From contig DAMCZI010000002.1 of the NCBI GenBank assembly GCA_032095175.1, positions 124,001 through 188,000 of the forward strand: DNA of 64,000 nt, read 5' to 3'. The stretch is from DAMCZI01 sp032095175. Lineage in GTDB: Bacteria; Bacillota; Clostridia; Clostridiales; Caloramatoraceae. Of the stretch, positions 1-8,854 are shown in pieces. Made by a program: the position numbers and the translations under genes. The first letter of the stretch is position 1. Each line of letters begins with the position of its first letter. The notes below the pieces were generated by a model. That model did not search any database. It was not told the DNA's origin and worked only from the letters and a program-made list of their open reading frames with translations.

Positions 1-596
1 CCAGCATTATTTGCTCCTAGTATATCTTTTGGTTCATCTCCCACATAAATCATATCTTCTGGTTTTACACCAAATTTACACGCTAATTTCATGTATCCTT
101 GAACATTTGGTTTTCTATACCCTACATCTACAGAAGTTAATAAAACATCAATCAACTCTTCAAATGGTTCTACATCTAATAGAACAAATTCTTTATCCAT
201 TCCATATGGCACATCTGTTAATATGCCAGTTTTTATACTCATCTTCTTTAAGGTTTGAAGTGATGAAATAGTATCTGAAAACAACAATACATTTCTTTGA
301 AAAAAGCCAAAAAAATTTCTTTTAAAAACCGATAATGGTATCTCTTTTGAAAGGTTCCACTTTCCTATTATTTCTGAGAAAATCACATCAGAACTCACTT
401 CAATTTCTCTATAATTAATTCTTGTATTATATTTTGATAATATTTCTTCACCGACGGCAATTTTATCAATGTTTTCTTCACAACCACATTTTAGTAAAGT
501 GCTACTTAGAGCTTTCTTATATAAACTTTCCCAACTTAAAGGTACATCTCCATAAGATATTAATGTTCGTCCTAAATCAAACCCTACTGCTTTCAT
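1..596 (-). CDS. HAD-superfamily hydrolase, 3' end cut by window edge
   Basis: Reading the minus strand from an ATG at 596 gives 198 open codons that run off the left edge. A GGGGG ribosome binding site lies just upstream. The start MKAVGFDLGRTLIS is HAD motif I, with the usual second Asp replaced by Gly (DLGRT), and YVGDEPKDILGANNAG near the edge is motif IV. HAD enzymes mostly hydrolyse phosphate esters or haloacids; the missing second Asp, the usual general acid/base, makes phosphatase activity uncertain. A middle motif ILTD (Thr/Ser motif II) is present. Substrate cannot be deduced. Confidence 0.8.
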   Translation of the reverse strand, partial: MKAVGFDLGRTLISYGDVPLSWESLYKKALSSTLLKCGCEENIDKIAVGEEILSKYNTRINYREIEVSSDVIFSEIIGKWNLSKEIPLSVFKRNFFGFFQRNVLLFSDTISSLQTLKKMSIKTGILTDVPYGMDKEFVLLDVEPFEELIDVLLTSVDVGYRKPNVQGYMKLACKFGVKPEDMIYVGDEPKDILGANNA

Positions 597-654
597 TAAT
601 GTCCCCCTTATTTTTTATTTAGCTTTATCCTATGAATTCTATCGTTGCTATGTC

Positions 655-690
655 ATTTAACATTTCGCAGAGCTGCGTAGCAAAGTTTAA
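655..690 (-). repeat. Very short attC-like hairpin (doubtful)
   Basis: The minus strand reads from about ATTAAAC to GTTAAAT, with a small CGCAG/CTGCG hairpin between. The outer bases and the TTTCGCA string resemble the ends of the longer attC-like repeats further right, and the site sits at the 3' end of a gene as attC sites do. It overlaps the stop codon of the GNAT gene. It may be a collapsed attC or chance. Confidence 0.3.
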
Positions 691-1151
691 TCATTCTTTT
701 GCTCTAAGATTATTCTCCTTTTATAAAATCCATATCTCTTATAAAAATCTAATACACTTTCGTTACCTTCTGCAACCGCTATTATTTTTGTTTTTACTCG
801 ATTGTTATTCAACCATTCTAATGCTCTATACATTAGTTTATCTCCTAAACCAAACTTTCGATATTCTTCCTCAACAAATAGAGAATCGATTTCTCCGACT
901 AAATCTTTATTTACTGTACTGATACAATACCCAATGTATAGATTTTTCTCTTTATCCTTAATTAGATCTATGTTTACTTCTAAATTTTTGTCGTTAATAA
1001 ACTTATTTCTTCTAACCTCAAATGTCAAATTTCTAAACTTGTCCGGAAAATAATTTGAATTACTTTCATGATGTTTATTCAATCTTTCCCATAATGGTTG
1101 TAATAAATCAAGCAATTCCCTACTTCCATTTACAAATTCGAAATCATTCAT
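687..1151 (-). CDS. GNAT family N-acetyltransferase
   Basis: 154 residues, the usual size of a single-domain GNAT. Acetyl-CoA binding motif A is visible as VEEEYRKFGLGDKLM (about residues 93-107; R-x-x-G-x-G type) and the C-terminal FYKRYGF is the family's typical end motif. An AAAAGGAG site precedes the ATG. GNATs acetylate small molecules, antibiotics, peptides or proteins; the acceptor here is unknown. It lies 30 bp downstream of the PurO-like gene on the same strand and could be cotranscribed with it. Confidence 0.85.
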   Translation of the reverse strand: MNDFEFVNGSRELLDLLQPLWERLNKHHESNSNYFPDKFRNLTFEVRRNKFINDKNLEVNIDLIKDKEKNLYIGYCISTVNKDLVGEIDSLFVEEEYRKFGLGDKLMYRALEWLNNNRVKTKIIAVAEGNESVLDFYKRYGFYKRRIILEQKND

Positions 1152-1181
1152 TTTTTGTTCTCCTTTTTATAACATTTTGCT

Positions 1182-1913
1182 TTATTTTTTCTCATTTGAA
1201 TTTATTATTTTAAATTCAATTTCTCTGCTCTCTACATCAATGTACTTAACTAACAATGAAATTTTATTTTCTTTATTTAATAAATTCCAAAAGTACTCTG
1301 CATTATCATTAATATTATCATATAACTTTACTATAAAGGGTTCTCCAACAAATGAAGGGATAGGATTACCATCTTCTTTATATGTATGAATACAATGACC
1401 AAACCCCTGTAAAAAGTTGTTGTAATAGTAATAACTTCTCTGACAAAATTCCTTATTTCCATTAATAGATTTAAGTATTGATAGTGCATAATTTGGCTTT
1501 TCTTTACTAATATCTATTAATCCAGAAATTCTTGGAGTATAGTTAGGGAAATCCGGTTCAAACTCTCTTGTGTTTAGAGCATCTTCAAATGTCTTATCAT
1601 TTTTAATATACTCATAAATCGTATCCGTTTGATCACCATTGCTAACAATGTGATAATCCCCACAGTTTTTTATTGGATAATATATAATAAGACTTGGATC
1701 TACCATTTTTTCCTTTTCAAAAGCTTCTGTTTTAACAAAATTATCTTCAATTTTAAAAACTCTATTACGACTATTCTCACTTCTTCCCATTATCCAATAA
1801 ATTTGAATATACTTTTTCCCATCTGGAGATAGTCCAACTATTATACCTCTTCCTGGATATTTGTTTTGCTTTATTTTTTCCTCATTTACTTTTGCTATTT
1901 GTTCTAAACTCAT
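1182..1913 (-). CDS. PurO-type IMP cyclohydrolase
   Basis: 243 residues. YPGRG (19-23) and GRSENSRNR (43-51) are hallmark strings of the IMP cyclohydrolase family first described in archaea (PurO), which closes the last ring of IMP from FAICAR. AGGAGAGG lies before the ATG. The same window encodes a full PurH, whose N-terminal domain does the same reaction, so the gene is redundant for purine synthesis or acts on a related nucleotide. It sits in accessory DNA, not in the purine operon. Family assignment is from sequence motifs; function is inferred. Confidence 0.75.
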   Translation of the reverse strand: MSLEQIAKVNEEKIKQNKYPGRGIIVGLSPDGKKYIQIYWIMGRSENSRNRVFKIEDNFVKTEAFEKEKMVDPSLIIYYPIKNCGDYHIVSNGDQTDTIYEYIKNDKTFEDALNTREFEPDFPNYTPRISGLIDISKEKPNYALSILKSINGNKEFCQRSYYYYNNFLQGFGHCIHTYKEDGNPIPSFVGEPFIVKLYDNINDNAEYFWNLLNKENKISLLVKYIDVESREIEFKIINSNEKK

Positions 1914-2011
1914 ATTAACCCAACCTCTCCTTACTTTATATTTTTCACCTAATGTTGTGATATAAATGTATTATTAGTGGAAGTCCCTTATTAATTATCG
2001 CAGATTAAAAA

Positions 2012-2617
2012 CTAAATATTAATATTATATCTTCTTAATTCTTCTGTTAAATCCTTAGAGCTTTTAAAAAGTATTGTTTCAAAGTCAAGTTTTCTTGCGC
2101 CTTCAATATTAGCCTGTACATCATCTATAAAAATTGATTCTACTGGATTAAGCTGATACTCCTCTATTACTCTTTTATAGATTTCCTCCTCTGGCTTTAG
2201 CAACTTTTCTCTATAAGAAACAATTCCACCGTCAAAAAAATTAAAAAAGTCATATTTCTTAGTTATGTATTCAAATGCCAGCATATGAAAATTCGATAAA
2301 AAATAAACTTTATATTTAGCATTTTTTAGTTTTTTTAAAATCATAACAGAATCTTCAATAGGTGTAAGAAGTTCATACCAATTTTTAAAGGCAAGCCTAA
2401 TTAAATCCCCATTTTGATTACTGTTTTTAACTAGAATATTTATAGCTTCTTCTTCAGTAATAGTTCCCCTGTCAAGCATTATCCATTCTTTACTTTTAAA
2501 TATTTCCTTATGTACCTCTGAAACTTTATCATCCTCTATAATCTTTGTTTTTAAATATTCCTCTGGATTAAAGTTTAGTAGTACATTCCCTAAATCAAAT
2601 ATTATATTTTTATACAT
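2012..2617 (-). CDS. HAD phosphatase, YihX-like
   Basis: 201 residues. Motif I is IIFDLGNVLLNF at the N-terminus, as in YihX-type HAD enzymes that dephosphorylate sugar phosphates such as glucose-1-phosphate. Motif II is FLSNF, motif III Lys is in KLLKPEEEIY, and motif IV is IFIDDVQANIEGA. The DLGN form of motif I is normal in this subfamily. The gene stands alone, with 94 bp to the next gene upstream. Substrate not determined. Confidence 0.8.
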   Translation of the reverse strand: MYKNIIFDLGNVLLNFNPEEYLKTKIIEDDKVSEVHKEIFKSKEWIMLDRGTITEEEAINILVKNSNQNGDLIRLAFKNWYELLTPIEDSVMILKKLKNAKYKVYFLSNFHMLAFEYITKKYDFFNFFDGGIVSYREKLLKPEEEIYKRVIEEYQLNPVESIFIDDVQANIEGARKLDFETILFKSSKDLTEELRRYNINI

Positions 2618-2711
2618 ATCCTAACCTCATTAATATATATTTTACAAATGGTATTTTCAAAAATATAGCTAAATAATAACTATAGTTTTTTTGTAAAACT
2701 TACTACACAAT

Positions 2712-3581
2712 TTAAAATAAAAAGTCCCTTATACAATTACTAACTGCTTCCTCGGTATTATTGAAATATATATTATAGTTTTTAAGTTTATTATTGGATA
2801 TTCTTAAATCTCTGTTTTGTATTTTATATCTTTCAACATCCTTTATTAGAATTTCTTCAATTCTGTGGCTTAACCCCATTTCTTTAAGAACTATCTCAGC
2901 AATTTCATATGTACTTAAATTATTCTCGCTCCCAGTATTATAAACACCGCCAGGTAAACTTAAAATTTTATCAAAATTTTTCAACAGATCATATATATAG
3001 GTTATTCCCCTATATTCATGTGCTGGGAATTTTGTTTGTTGATTTTTCATTGCAGCTTTTACTATGTTCCAAATTATATTAGAATTTGTTTTCTTATATC
3101 TTTCTGGAAGATCAAAAAGCCATGTAAGTCGTAAAATAGCTGCATTCTGTGTTATTTCAAGTATACCCTTTTCTGCCTGCATTTTATGTTTTCCATATAC
3201 AGTATTAGGTATTGCTGTACACTCTTCATTATATGGGCCAGATTCAGTGTTTCCATTATATACCTGATCAGAGCTTAAATATATTAATTTTGTTTTTGCT
3301 TTCAAACATCCCTTTGCAACATTGATTGATCCTCTCACATTTATTTCATATGATATTTCTGGATTTTTTTCACACATGCTTGTATCTGATATTGCAGCTG
3401 AATGCACTAAATAAGCAGGGCTATATTTTAATATAGCTGAGATAGTTTGATTTTCATCAGTTATATCCAAATCACTGTGGCTTAATCCAACAATATTATA
3501 TTTATCATTATAATATTGAATAAATCTAGAAGCAAAGAAACCGTCTTTCCCAGTAATTAATATTGTGTCCACTTTTAGCAT
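2712..3581 (-). CDS. NAD(P)-dependent sugar epimerase/reductase, RmlD-like SDR
   Basis: About 289 residues of an extended short-chain dehydrogenase. The nucleotide loop TGKDGFFAS is near the N-terminus, followed by HSAAISD, SSDQVY and the catalytic YGKHK (Y-x-x-x-K). The pattern is closest to dTDP-4-dehydrorhamnose reductase (RmlD/RfbD), which reduces a keto-sugar nucleotide. No other rhamnose genes are nearby, so this is not part of a visible pathway. The listed ATG overlaps the AAAGGA site; a GTG at 3572 (ribosome binding site spacing 8) is the likelier start. Confidence 0.75.
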   Translation of the reverse strand: MLKVDTILITGKDGFFASRFIQYYNDKYNIVGLSHSDLDITDENQTISAILKYSPAYLVHSAAISDTSMCEKNPEISYEINVRGSINVAKGCLKAKTKLIYLSSDQVYNGNTESGPYNEECTAIPNTVYGKHKMQAEKGILEITQNAAILRLTWLFDLPERYKKTNSNIIWNIVKAAMKNQQTKFPAHEYRGITYIYDLLKNFDKILSLPGGVYNTGSENNLSTYEIAEIVLKEMGLSHRIEEILIKDVERYKIQNRDLRISNNKLKNYNIYFNNTEEAVSNCIRDFLF

Positions 3582-3648
3582 CCTTTCTTACTGATTTTAT
3601 GTTAATTTAATCACTTACTATTTCATTATGGTCCATAGATCTTATTCA

Positions 3649-4206
3649 TTATCCTAATATAGCTTTAATCATTTCTCTTTTATGTTGATAATACTTCTTG
3701 CTTTCCTGAGACATTTTATTATAGCTTCTTTCAAGTTTACTTTTAACAAACTCCAATCCATCATCAATATTAAGCTTTCTTTGAACAAAGGCTAAATAAA
3801 ATAGTGATGGTAATGTATCATAATGAGAAATAGCATCGGCATCAGAGACACATATTTCTTCCTTAGTTGTTTTTTCTTTTAGTACACTTCCACGATGATT
3901 TAATATACACAATTTAATTAACTCAATTTTATCTGGTGGATAATTATATGATCTTAAGATTTCCTCTGCCATATTTGCGCCGTGAATATGGTGATTTTCA
4001 TATAGCTTGTAATCCGTGATTGAAGCTATATCATGAAGCCACCCTGCAATCTCACATACTTCAACATCCGCTTGATATAGTGTAGCAAGTTCAACAGCAT
4101 TTTTTGCTACACTTTCAATATGTTCATAACTCCCACTACCAAAAAAGTTATTTGGGCTTTCACATCTTCTTTTAATATCTTCCTTTATATTATTAATTAT
4201 ATCCAT
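3649..4206 (-). CDS. HD-domain phosphohydrolase
   Basis: 185 residues with the metal ligands of the HD superfamily: YEHIESVAKNA (first His), GWLHDIA (the HD pair), HHIHG, LNHRG and SDADAISH. These proteins hydrolyse phosphoester bonds of nucleotides or related compounds. GGAGGTGG lies ahead of the ATG. There is no partner domain and no operon partner, so the substrate is open. About 280 bp upstream to the next gene holds nothing I recognise. Confidence 0.75.
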   Translation of the reverse strand: MDIINNIKEDIKRRCESPNNFFGSGSYEHIESVAKNAVELATLYQADVEVCEIAGWLHDIASITDYKLYENHHIHGANMAEEILRSYNYPPDKIELIKLCILNHRGSVLKEKTTKEEICVSDADAISHYDTLPSLFYLAFVQRKLNIDDGLEFVKSKLERSYNKMSQESKKYYQHKREMIKAILG

Positions 4207-4489
4207 TTACATTCCACCTCCATGAACATTTACTTTAACACAATTTAGATGTGTTTTTATTTATCTTAGTATAACTGGCAGACATACAAGTTAGAAGACA
4301 TACATTTACTTACTTCAGGCTGCAGAAAAAGATATTTAACAGATAGCAAAATTGCTCTAATAAAAAAAGCTTGAAAAAAAAATATACTCTTTTAGAAATT
4401 TCAGCTTACCTTAAAACTCAACCTGCAATCTCAAATCTCCTCTTGGGTCATAAATATGTTATAACTTGTATGGCTGCTACTACTTATGC

Positions 4490-5494
4490 TTACTTTCTAT
4501 TAGCAATTATAACTCCAACAAGTGGATGTAATTTATGTACTTCAAGAGTAAAATCATAGTTTGAAAAACAATTCATTAACTCTTCAACACTTGATGGAGA
4601 ATCTACCTCTGGTCCATATCCTACTATAGAAAATTCTTCTCTAAAATCATCAGGATTCTCAAAAAACATTAAATCGCCAATAACGATATTTTGCAGATTT
4701 TCCCCACCTATATTAATCATTTTTTCTATTGCCTTTTGTTTATATTCTGTAGCTAGATGATGCAAAGCATAGTTTGATATGATTTTTGTGACACCTTTTT
4801 TATGTAAATCTACATTCATGTTAGGTTCTTCAAATGTTCCTATATATAGATCAATATTATTTATTCTTTCCTTTTCTATATTCTCTTTAGCTTGTCTAAG
4901 CATTCCATCACTAATATCTACCCCTATTGCTAGTTTTATTTTATGAGATAGCTCTATAATCTGTTTTCCAGTACCACACCCTAAATCGAGTATAACATCA
5001 TCCATATTAGGCTTAACCAATTCATTTATTAGTTCTGCTGTTTTAGACCTCCAGTAATAACTATCAGTAACATATTGATTACTTGCATTATTAAATCTCT
5101 GTTTTGCTCTTGTTTCCATATTTGTTATCTTGATAATATCAATAAGCTGCTGAACTTCCAGAAAACTATTATTTTTTATTTGTTTTCCAGCTTTATTTAG
5201 AGCGGCAATAACTGTCTCAATATGAGCCTTCTTTTCCTCTAATACTCTTGTTTGAACTCTTATTATACTTTCTACATTTTGATCCTTTTCATTTACTAGT
5301 TGTTTTATTTCTTCAAGCGATAGGCCTATAAATTTTAATGTAGTAATCTGCTGTAGCTTGAGAAAATCTTCATCACAATAAATTCTATAACCTGCTTCTG
5401 TTTTCAAAGATGGCTGCAGCAATCCAATCTTATCATAATGAAGCAATGTTTTTACAGTTACTCCCGATCTTTTAGCAAACTCACTAATTTTCAA
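4490..5494 (-). CDS. MerR-type regulator fused to SAM methyltransferase
   Basis: 334 residues with a TTG start behind GGGGGAGG. Residues 1-70 form a MerR helix-turn-helix (MKISEFAKRSGV, LLHYDKIGLL, YRIY), followed by a coiled-coil dimerisation stretch to about 115. From about 150 to the end is a class I methyltransferase with the SAM loop VILDLGCGTGK (167-176) and VDISDGML. Fusions of this type exist in Firmicutes; the regulator probably senses the compound that the enzyme methylates. The upstream promoter has the MerR architecture, so the gene probably controls itself. Confidence 0.85.
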   Translation of the reverse strand: MKISEFAKRSGVTVKTLLHYDKIGLLQPSLKTEAGYRIYCDEDFLKLQQITTLKFIGLSLEEIKQLVNEKDQNVESIIRVQTRVLEEKKAHIETVIAALNKAGKQIKNNSFLEVQQLIDIIKITNMETRAKQRFNNASNQYVTDSYYWRSKTAELINELVKPNMDDVILDLGCGTGKQIIELSHKIKLAIGVDISDGMLRQAKENIEKERINNIDLYIGTFEEPNMNVDLHKKGVTKIISNYALHHLATEYKQKAIEKMINIGGENLQNIVIGDLMFFENPDDFREEFSIVGYGPEVDSPSSVEELMNCFSNYDFTLEVHKLHPLVGVIIANRK

Positions 5495-5517
5495 GATTTC
5501 CTCCCCCTTTCAAGATT

Positions 5518-5548
5518 ATTTTAAATCCTAACCTTGGGTTAGAGTCAA
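5518..5548 (-). promoter_or_regulatory. MerR-type promoter/operator with 19-bp spacer
   Basis: On the minus strand TTGACT and TAAAAT are separated by 19 bp, the long spacer typical of MerR-controlled promoters. The spacer contains the inverted repeat CTAACC-CAAG-GTTAGG, the expected operator position. It drives the MerR-methyltransferase gene directly downstream. Confidence 0.75.
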
Positions 5549-5624
5549 TACTTATCCCACACAAACTACACCAGAACCAAATCCCGAAACATTTTAACAC
5601 TTGATATTTCAAGGCTTGTACTTT

Positions 5625-6242
5625 CTAGGAAAGATCTATTCCTAAATCTCTTAATTCATTTAATAATCTCACAATGTTTCTTTCTTCATGATTGTAGTAA
5701 ATAGTTTCCATGCCCATCTCCTTAGGTACAATAAGGTTCTTTTCCTGATTATCTATAAAAATACATTCTTCAGACTTTACATTTAATCTTTGTATAGCCT
5801 TTCTAAATATTTTTTCATCATCTTTCCCGGATCCTATCTCTGCAGATACAGTTATTACATCAAATATATTATAGAAATTATAATATTTAGTAATTTTATC
5901 TATTCGATCTTTTTTATTATCTGTTATCAATCCTGTTTTATAGTTTCTATTTTTAATGTTTTTTATTAAATCATACATTTCTTTGTCTATTGGTGTGTTT
6001 ATAAAAGAATCATACAAAATCTCAATACTAATCTCTTTATTTATTCCAATACATATTTTTTCCCATATATCTTCATGTATTATTTTTCCGTACAAAAGAT
6101 CATTATTATACTTTTTATATTCTTTTTTGAATAAATCTTTATCCACTCCTGTTTCTTTACATATATAATTACAAATCGATTGAGACCCAGTTGCATCAAG
6201 AGTTAAAACACCATCAAAATCAAATAAAATTGTATTTATCAT
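5625..6242 (-). CDS. HAD hydrolase, phosphoglycolate phosphatase-like
   Basis: 205 residues with complete HAD motifs: FDFDGVLTLD (both Asp present), LITDNK, GSGKDDEKIF and CIFIDNQEKN. The four-helix cap lies between motifs I and II. GGAGG precedes the ATG. It is one of five HAD genes in this stretch; none is in an obvious operon. Likely a small-molecule phosphatase. Confidence 0.8.
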   Translation of the reverse strand: MINTILFDFDGVLTLDATGSQSICNYICKETGVDKDLFKKEYKKYNNDLLYGKIIHEDIWEKICIGINKEISIEILYDSFINTPIDKEMYDLIKNIKNRNYKTGLITDNKKDRIDKITKYYNFYNIFDVITVSAEIGSGKDDEKIFRKAIQRLNVKSEECIFIDNQEKNLIVPKEMGMETIYYNHEERNIVRLLNELRDLGIDLS

Positions 6243-6301
6243 AAGTAACCTCCAATTTAAATTTTAAAAAGATATGATACCTTCGCAGCATAAATTAATG
6301 T

Positions 6302-6901
6302 TTATAATGTAATTTTCCCAATACTGATTTTTTCAAGAGTTTCAATAAAAAACTCATGCTCTCTTGCTAAAACTCTTGCACTTAAAGTATCAACAGTATC
6401 ATTTTCGTATACAGGTATCTCACATTGATTTATAATTGGACCATTATCATATTCTTCATCAATTATATGTACAGTAATACCAGTAATTTTCTCTTTATTC
6501 TTTAATACTGCTTCATGCACTTTTTTTCCATACATCCCTTTTCCACCATACTTAGGTAATAGCGCAGGATGAATATTTAAAATTCTTCCCTTATATTCAT
6601 TAAGCACTTTAGGACCTATTTTTTTCATATAACCCACAAGAATAATTATATTAACTGAATGCCTTTGTAAAACGCTTAATATTTCATTATCCAGCTCTTC
6701 ATCATTTGGGTGAGTCTTTTGACTTCTATAATAAGAAGGTATTCCTTCATTTTTAGCTCGAACAAGTGCCATTGAATTAGGATTATTACTAATCACTACA
6801 CATGGTTCTCCTTTAAGTCTTCCTTCTTTGCATGCATCTATAATTGCCTGCATGTTTGTCCCACCATGAGAAGAAAAGAATGCCATCTTTAAAACTTCCA
6901 T
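6302..6901 (-). CDS. Formyltransferase, PurN paralogue
   Basis: 199 residues of a formyl-THF-dependent transferase fold. SSHGGTNMQAIIDA matches the phosphate loop of GAR transformylase, NIHPALLPKYGG carries the Asn-His pair, and the DEEYDNGPII segment supplies the catalytic Asp. GGAGG with good spacing supports the ATG at 6901. A regular PurN is encoded at 36574-37194, and the two share the same motif order but differ widely in sequence. It is therefore a diverged paralogue, perhaps formylating a different amine. Confidence 0.75.
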   Translation of the reverse strand: MEVLKMAFFSSHGGTNMQAIIDACKEGRLKGEPCVVISNNPNSMALVRAKNEGIPSYYRSQKTHPNDEELDNEILSVLQRHSVNIIILVGYMKKIGPKVLNEYKGRILNIHPALLPKYGGKGMYGKKVHEAVLKNKEKITGITVHIIDEEYDNGPIINQCEIPVYENDTVDTLSARVLAREHEFFIETLEKISIGKITL

Positions 6902-6944
6902 TTAAAGTCCTCCAATTAATTATCAATATTCATACATTTACATA

Positions 6945-7304
6945 TTATAATTTGCTATAAACTTCAATATCATTTCCTTCAGAATCTTTAAATTCTAATA
7001 CCCAATTATCATTGATTTTGGTTAAAGGAAATACTATTTCTGCACCTATTATATCAAGCTTTTTTACTAATTCATTTATGTTATTAACCTCAAAACTAGG
7101 TAAACAATTATCTCCCCAAACAACTTTCTCGTTTACCTTGCTGTTATCAAAAAGACAAAATCTAAAACCCTTAATGTCAAAAATACTAAATACTTCATCC
7201 TTTTTAAAAACTGATTGCTCAAAGAATTTTTCGTAAAATTCTATTGCTCTTTCCATATTTTTAACACATATATATAATGAATTTAATTTTATTTCTAAGT
7301 TCAT
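6945..7304 (-). CDS. VOC (glyoxalase/bleomycin-resistance) family protein
   Basis: About 119 residues from the ATG at 7304, preceded by AAAGGAAAG; two ATGs further upstream overlap that site. LYICVKNMERAIEFYEKFF is the typical start of a VOC module and FKDSEGNDIEVYSK its end. Such proteins bind metal and act on, or simply bind, small electrophiles and antibiotics. The ligand is unknown. Confidence 0.7.
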   Translation of the reverse strand: MNLEIKLNSLYICVKNMERAIEFYEKFFEQSVFKKDEVFSIFDIKGFRFCLFDNSKVNEKVVWGDNCLPSFEVNNINELVKKLDIIGAEIVFPLTKINDNWVLEFKDSEGNDIEVYSKL

Positions 7305-7379
7305 TTTCATCTTTCCTTTTTTATAAAACATTGGTTGTAATGCAGCCTACCTTTATAATTAAACTTTGATGAGCCGCTC

Positions 7380-8048
7380 TTATAGAAAATTGAATAATTC
7401 ATCTAAGCTTGAAACCTCAAAATTAGGCTTAGGAATACCTGCTTGTAATGTTTGACCTTTTCTATTTACCCATACAGTTAAAATATTTAATACTCCCGCT
7501 CCTAATATGTCATCAACTTGAGAATCACCTATATATATTACTTCTTCTCTATTGCAGTTAATTTGCTTTAAAATTTTTGCAAAAAAATCTTTTTTAGGTT
7601 TATATGTTTGCAATGATTCGGATGTAAAATATCCATCAACTATAATATTGTTCCTATTTAAATTTAATAGTAGTGGTTGAGTATCCGTGTTGGAACCGAT
7701 ATATATCTTATATTTGGATTTTAGTCTTTCTAGAACATTTTTTGTTTCTGGAAAAGCATCTCTTTCATTTTGAGAATGTAACATTATATTCACATCCTCC
7801 TCTGGATTCCCATTAATATCAAACTTAATAAACAGTTTTTTTAAGTCCATAAGAAATATTTCTTCTTCTTTTAAAAATGTTGATAGTTCACTTATATGCT
7901 TTACATGATACTTTTTCCATTCAGCGTAAACTGTTTTAGGATCTAAATTACTGCAGTTTTTATGTAAAATTGATTCCGTTGCTTTTACTGAACCATCTTT
8001 TGTATCAATAAGTGTGCCAAAAGCATCAAAAATAATAGCTTTTATCAT
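7380..8048 (-). CDS. HAD hydrolase, haloacid dehalogenase-like
   Basis: About 222 residues from ATG 8048, behind AAGGAAG. Motif I is FDAFGTLID, the form found in 2-haloacid dehalogenases and related phosphatases, with Phe in place of the second Asp. Motif II is GSNTD, the Lys is in YKPKKDFF, and motif IV is YIGDSQVDDILGA. With no second Asp it could act on halo-acids or be a diverged phosphatase. Confidence 0.75.
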   Translation of the reverse strand: MIKAIIFDAFGTLIDTKDGSVKATESILHKNCSNLDPKTVYAEWKKYHVKHISELSTFLKEEEIFLMDLKKLFIKFDINGNPEEDVNIMLHSQNERDAFPETKNVLERLKSKYKIYIGSNTDTQPLLLNLNRNNIIVDGYFTSESLQTYKPKKDFFAKILKQINCNREEVIYIGDSQVDDILGAGVLNILTVWVNRKGQTLQAGIPKPNFEVSSLDELFNFL

Positions 8049-8126
8049 AAAACTTCCTTCTCTCACTGGTAAGTTACATTTATTTCGCTTTTCCTTCTAT
8101 AAATTATAGTTTTGATATATACAATA

Positions 8127-8178
8127 TAAAAGAGGGCAGGACATCAAAAGTTTAATTTGCCTTTGATGTCGCCCTCTT
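8127..8178 (-). terminator. Rho-independent terminator after mazG-like gene
   Basis: A strong hairpin with AGAGGGC and GCCCTCT outer arms and a CATCAAA/TTTGATG inner stem is followed on the minus strand by TTTTAT. It starts at the stop codon of the MazG-like gene. Confidence 0.7.
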
Positions 8179-8482
8179 ATAAGTTCTCTACCTTTACATA
8201 TCTGCCATCAACTTCTTTGTAAACTCGTTTCTTGTTCTTTTCAATCTTTTTTAGGATTTCATCCTCAAGGTCTATACCAAGTATCTCAGATATACCTAAA
8301 AGATAGATTGCTATATCTGCAAGCTCTTCACCTAGATCGGGAAGCTTTTTATAATATGCTTGAACTGCTTCGCCAACTTCACCATAAAGGAGGCAGAACT
8401 CCATGTTTAAATCTGTTACATTGAATCCTTTGTCTAATTTATTTTGATAAACATCCTTTTGAAGCTTCTTTAAATTTGCCAT
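8177..8482 (-). CDS. MazG-like nucleotide pyrophosphohydrolase (copy 1)
   Basis: 101 residues from ATG 8482, supported by GGGGGATTGG. The all-alpha NTP-PPase signature is FCLLYGEVGEAVQAYYK (E-x-x-E) and GEELADIAIYLLGI (E-x-x-D). These enzymes cleave NTPs to NMP and PPi, usually for house cleaning. It is nearly identical to the copy at 33128-33433, and a C-terminal scrap of a third copy lies at 22738. The 33-kb copy next to purD may be the parental one, with this one a product of duplication in the accessory region. Confidence 0.85.
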   Translation of the reverse strand: MANLKKLQKDVYQNKLDKGFNVTDLNMEFCLLYGEVGEAVQAYYKKLPDLGEELADIAIYLLGISEILGIDLEDEILKKIEKNKKRVYKEVDGRYVKVENL

Positions 8483-8519
8483 GAACCAATCCCCCGATAA
8501 AAAATTTATCACATATAAA

Positions 8520-8640
8520 ACACATTAAAATTCTTACACTTTGTTTCTCTAAACAGTCCTGAAGTTTTAGTTCAACCTTATGATCTTTGGAAGAACAGCA
8601 TGCAAGAAAATTATTACGTTGTATATGTATAGAAAATACA
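8520..8640. repeat. Degraded relative of foldback element B
   Basis: The ends, CATTAAAATTCTTACA on the left and AAAATTATTACGTTGTATATG on the right, resemble the arms of the intact element at 42176-42292, including the central CAAACAGYCCTG. Many substitutions have removed the perfect stem. The match is by eye only. Confidence 0.4.
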
Positions 8641-8721
8641 TATTTATATTATCATAATATCAATCATTTTCAAATTGCTCAATATAAACAGGTTAATGTA
8701 TTTGAGAGATTTCAATTACAT

Positions 8722-8815
8722 GCTCATTTTTTCAGCATAATAAAAGAATAATCTCAAGCAGTGTCCTATGATAGGCTTATCCTTTTGCTTACGGCTAGAC
8801 TCATACTTATGCCTC
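8722..8815 (-). pseudogene. 3' remnant of a nitroreductase gene
   Basis: The stretch matches the last codons and downstream DNA of the nitroreductase at 20944-21507 (ending ...SRKHKTKDKPVIGHY). Here the reading is YESSRKQKDKPIIGHC, with the stop lost. Nothing of the rest of the gene is present. It shows that the nitroreductase cassette was once copied here. Confidence 0.7.
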
Positions 8816-8854
8816 TCTAATAACTTTTATAAATATAGTTGTCCAACTTTATTT

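Noticed and set aside
4371..4559. Plus-strand ORF of 62 codons
   Set aside because: No ribosome binding site, low-complexity start, and it runs into the end of the MerR-methyltransferase gene on the opposite strand.
1..8500. Region left of 8.5 kb as part of the same cassette array
   Set aside because: Gene content and strand fit, but I found no convincing attC; only a doubtful 36-bp hairpin at 655. It could be an older array that lost its sites or ordinary accessory DNA.
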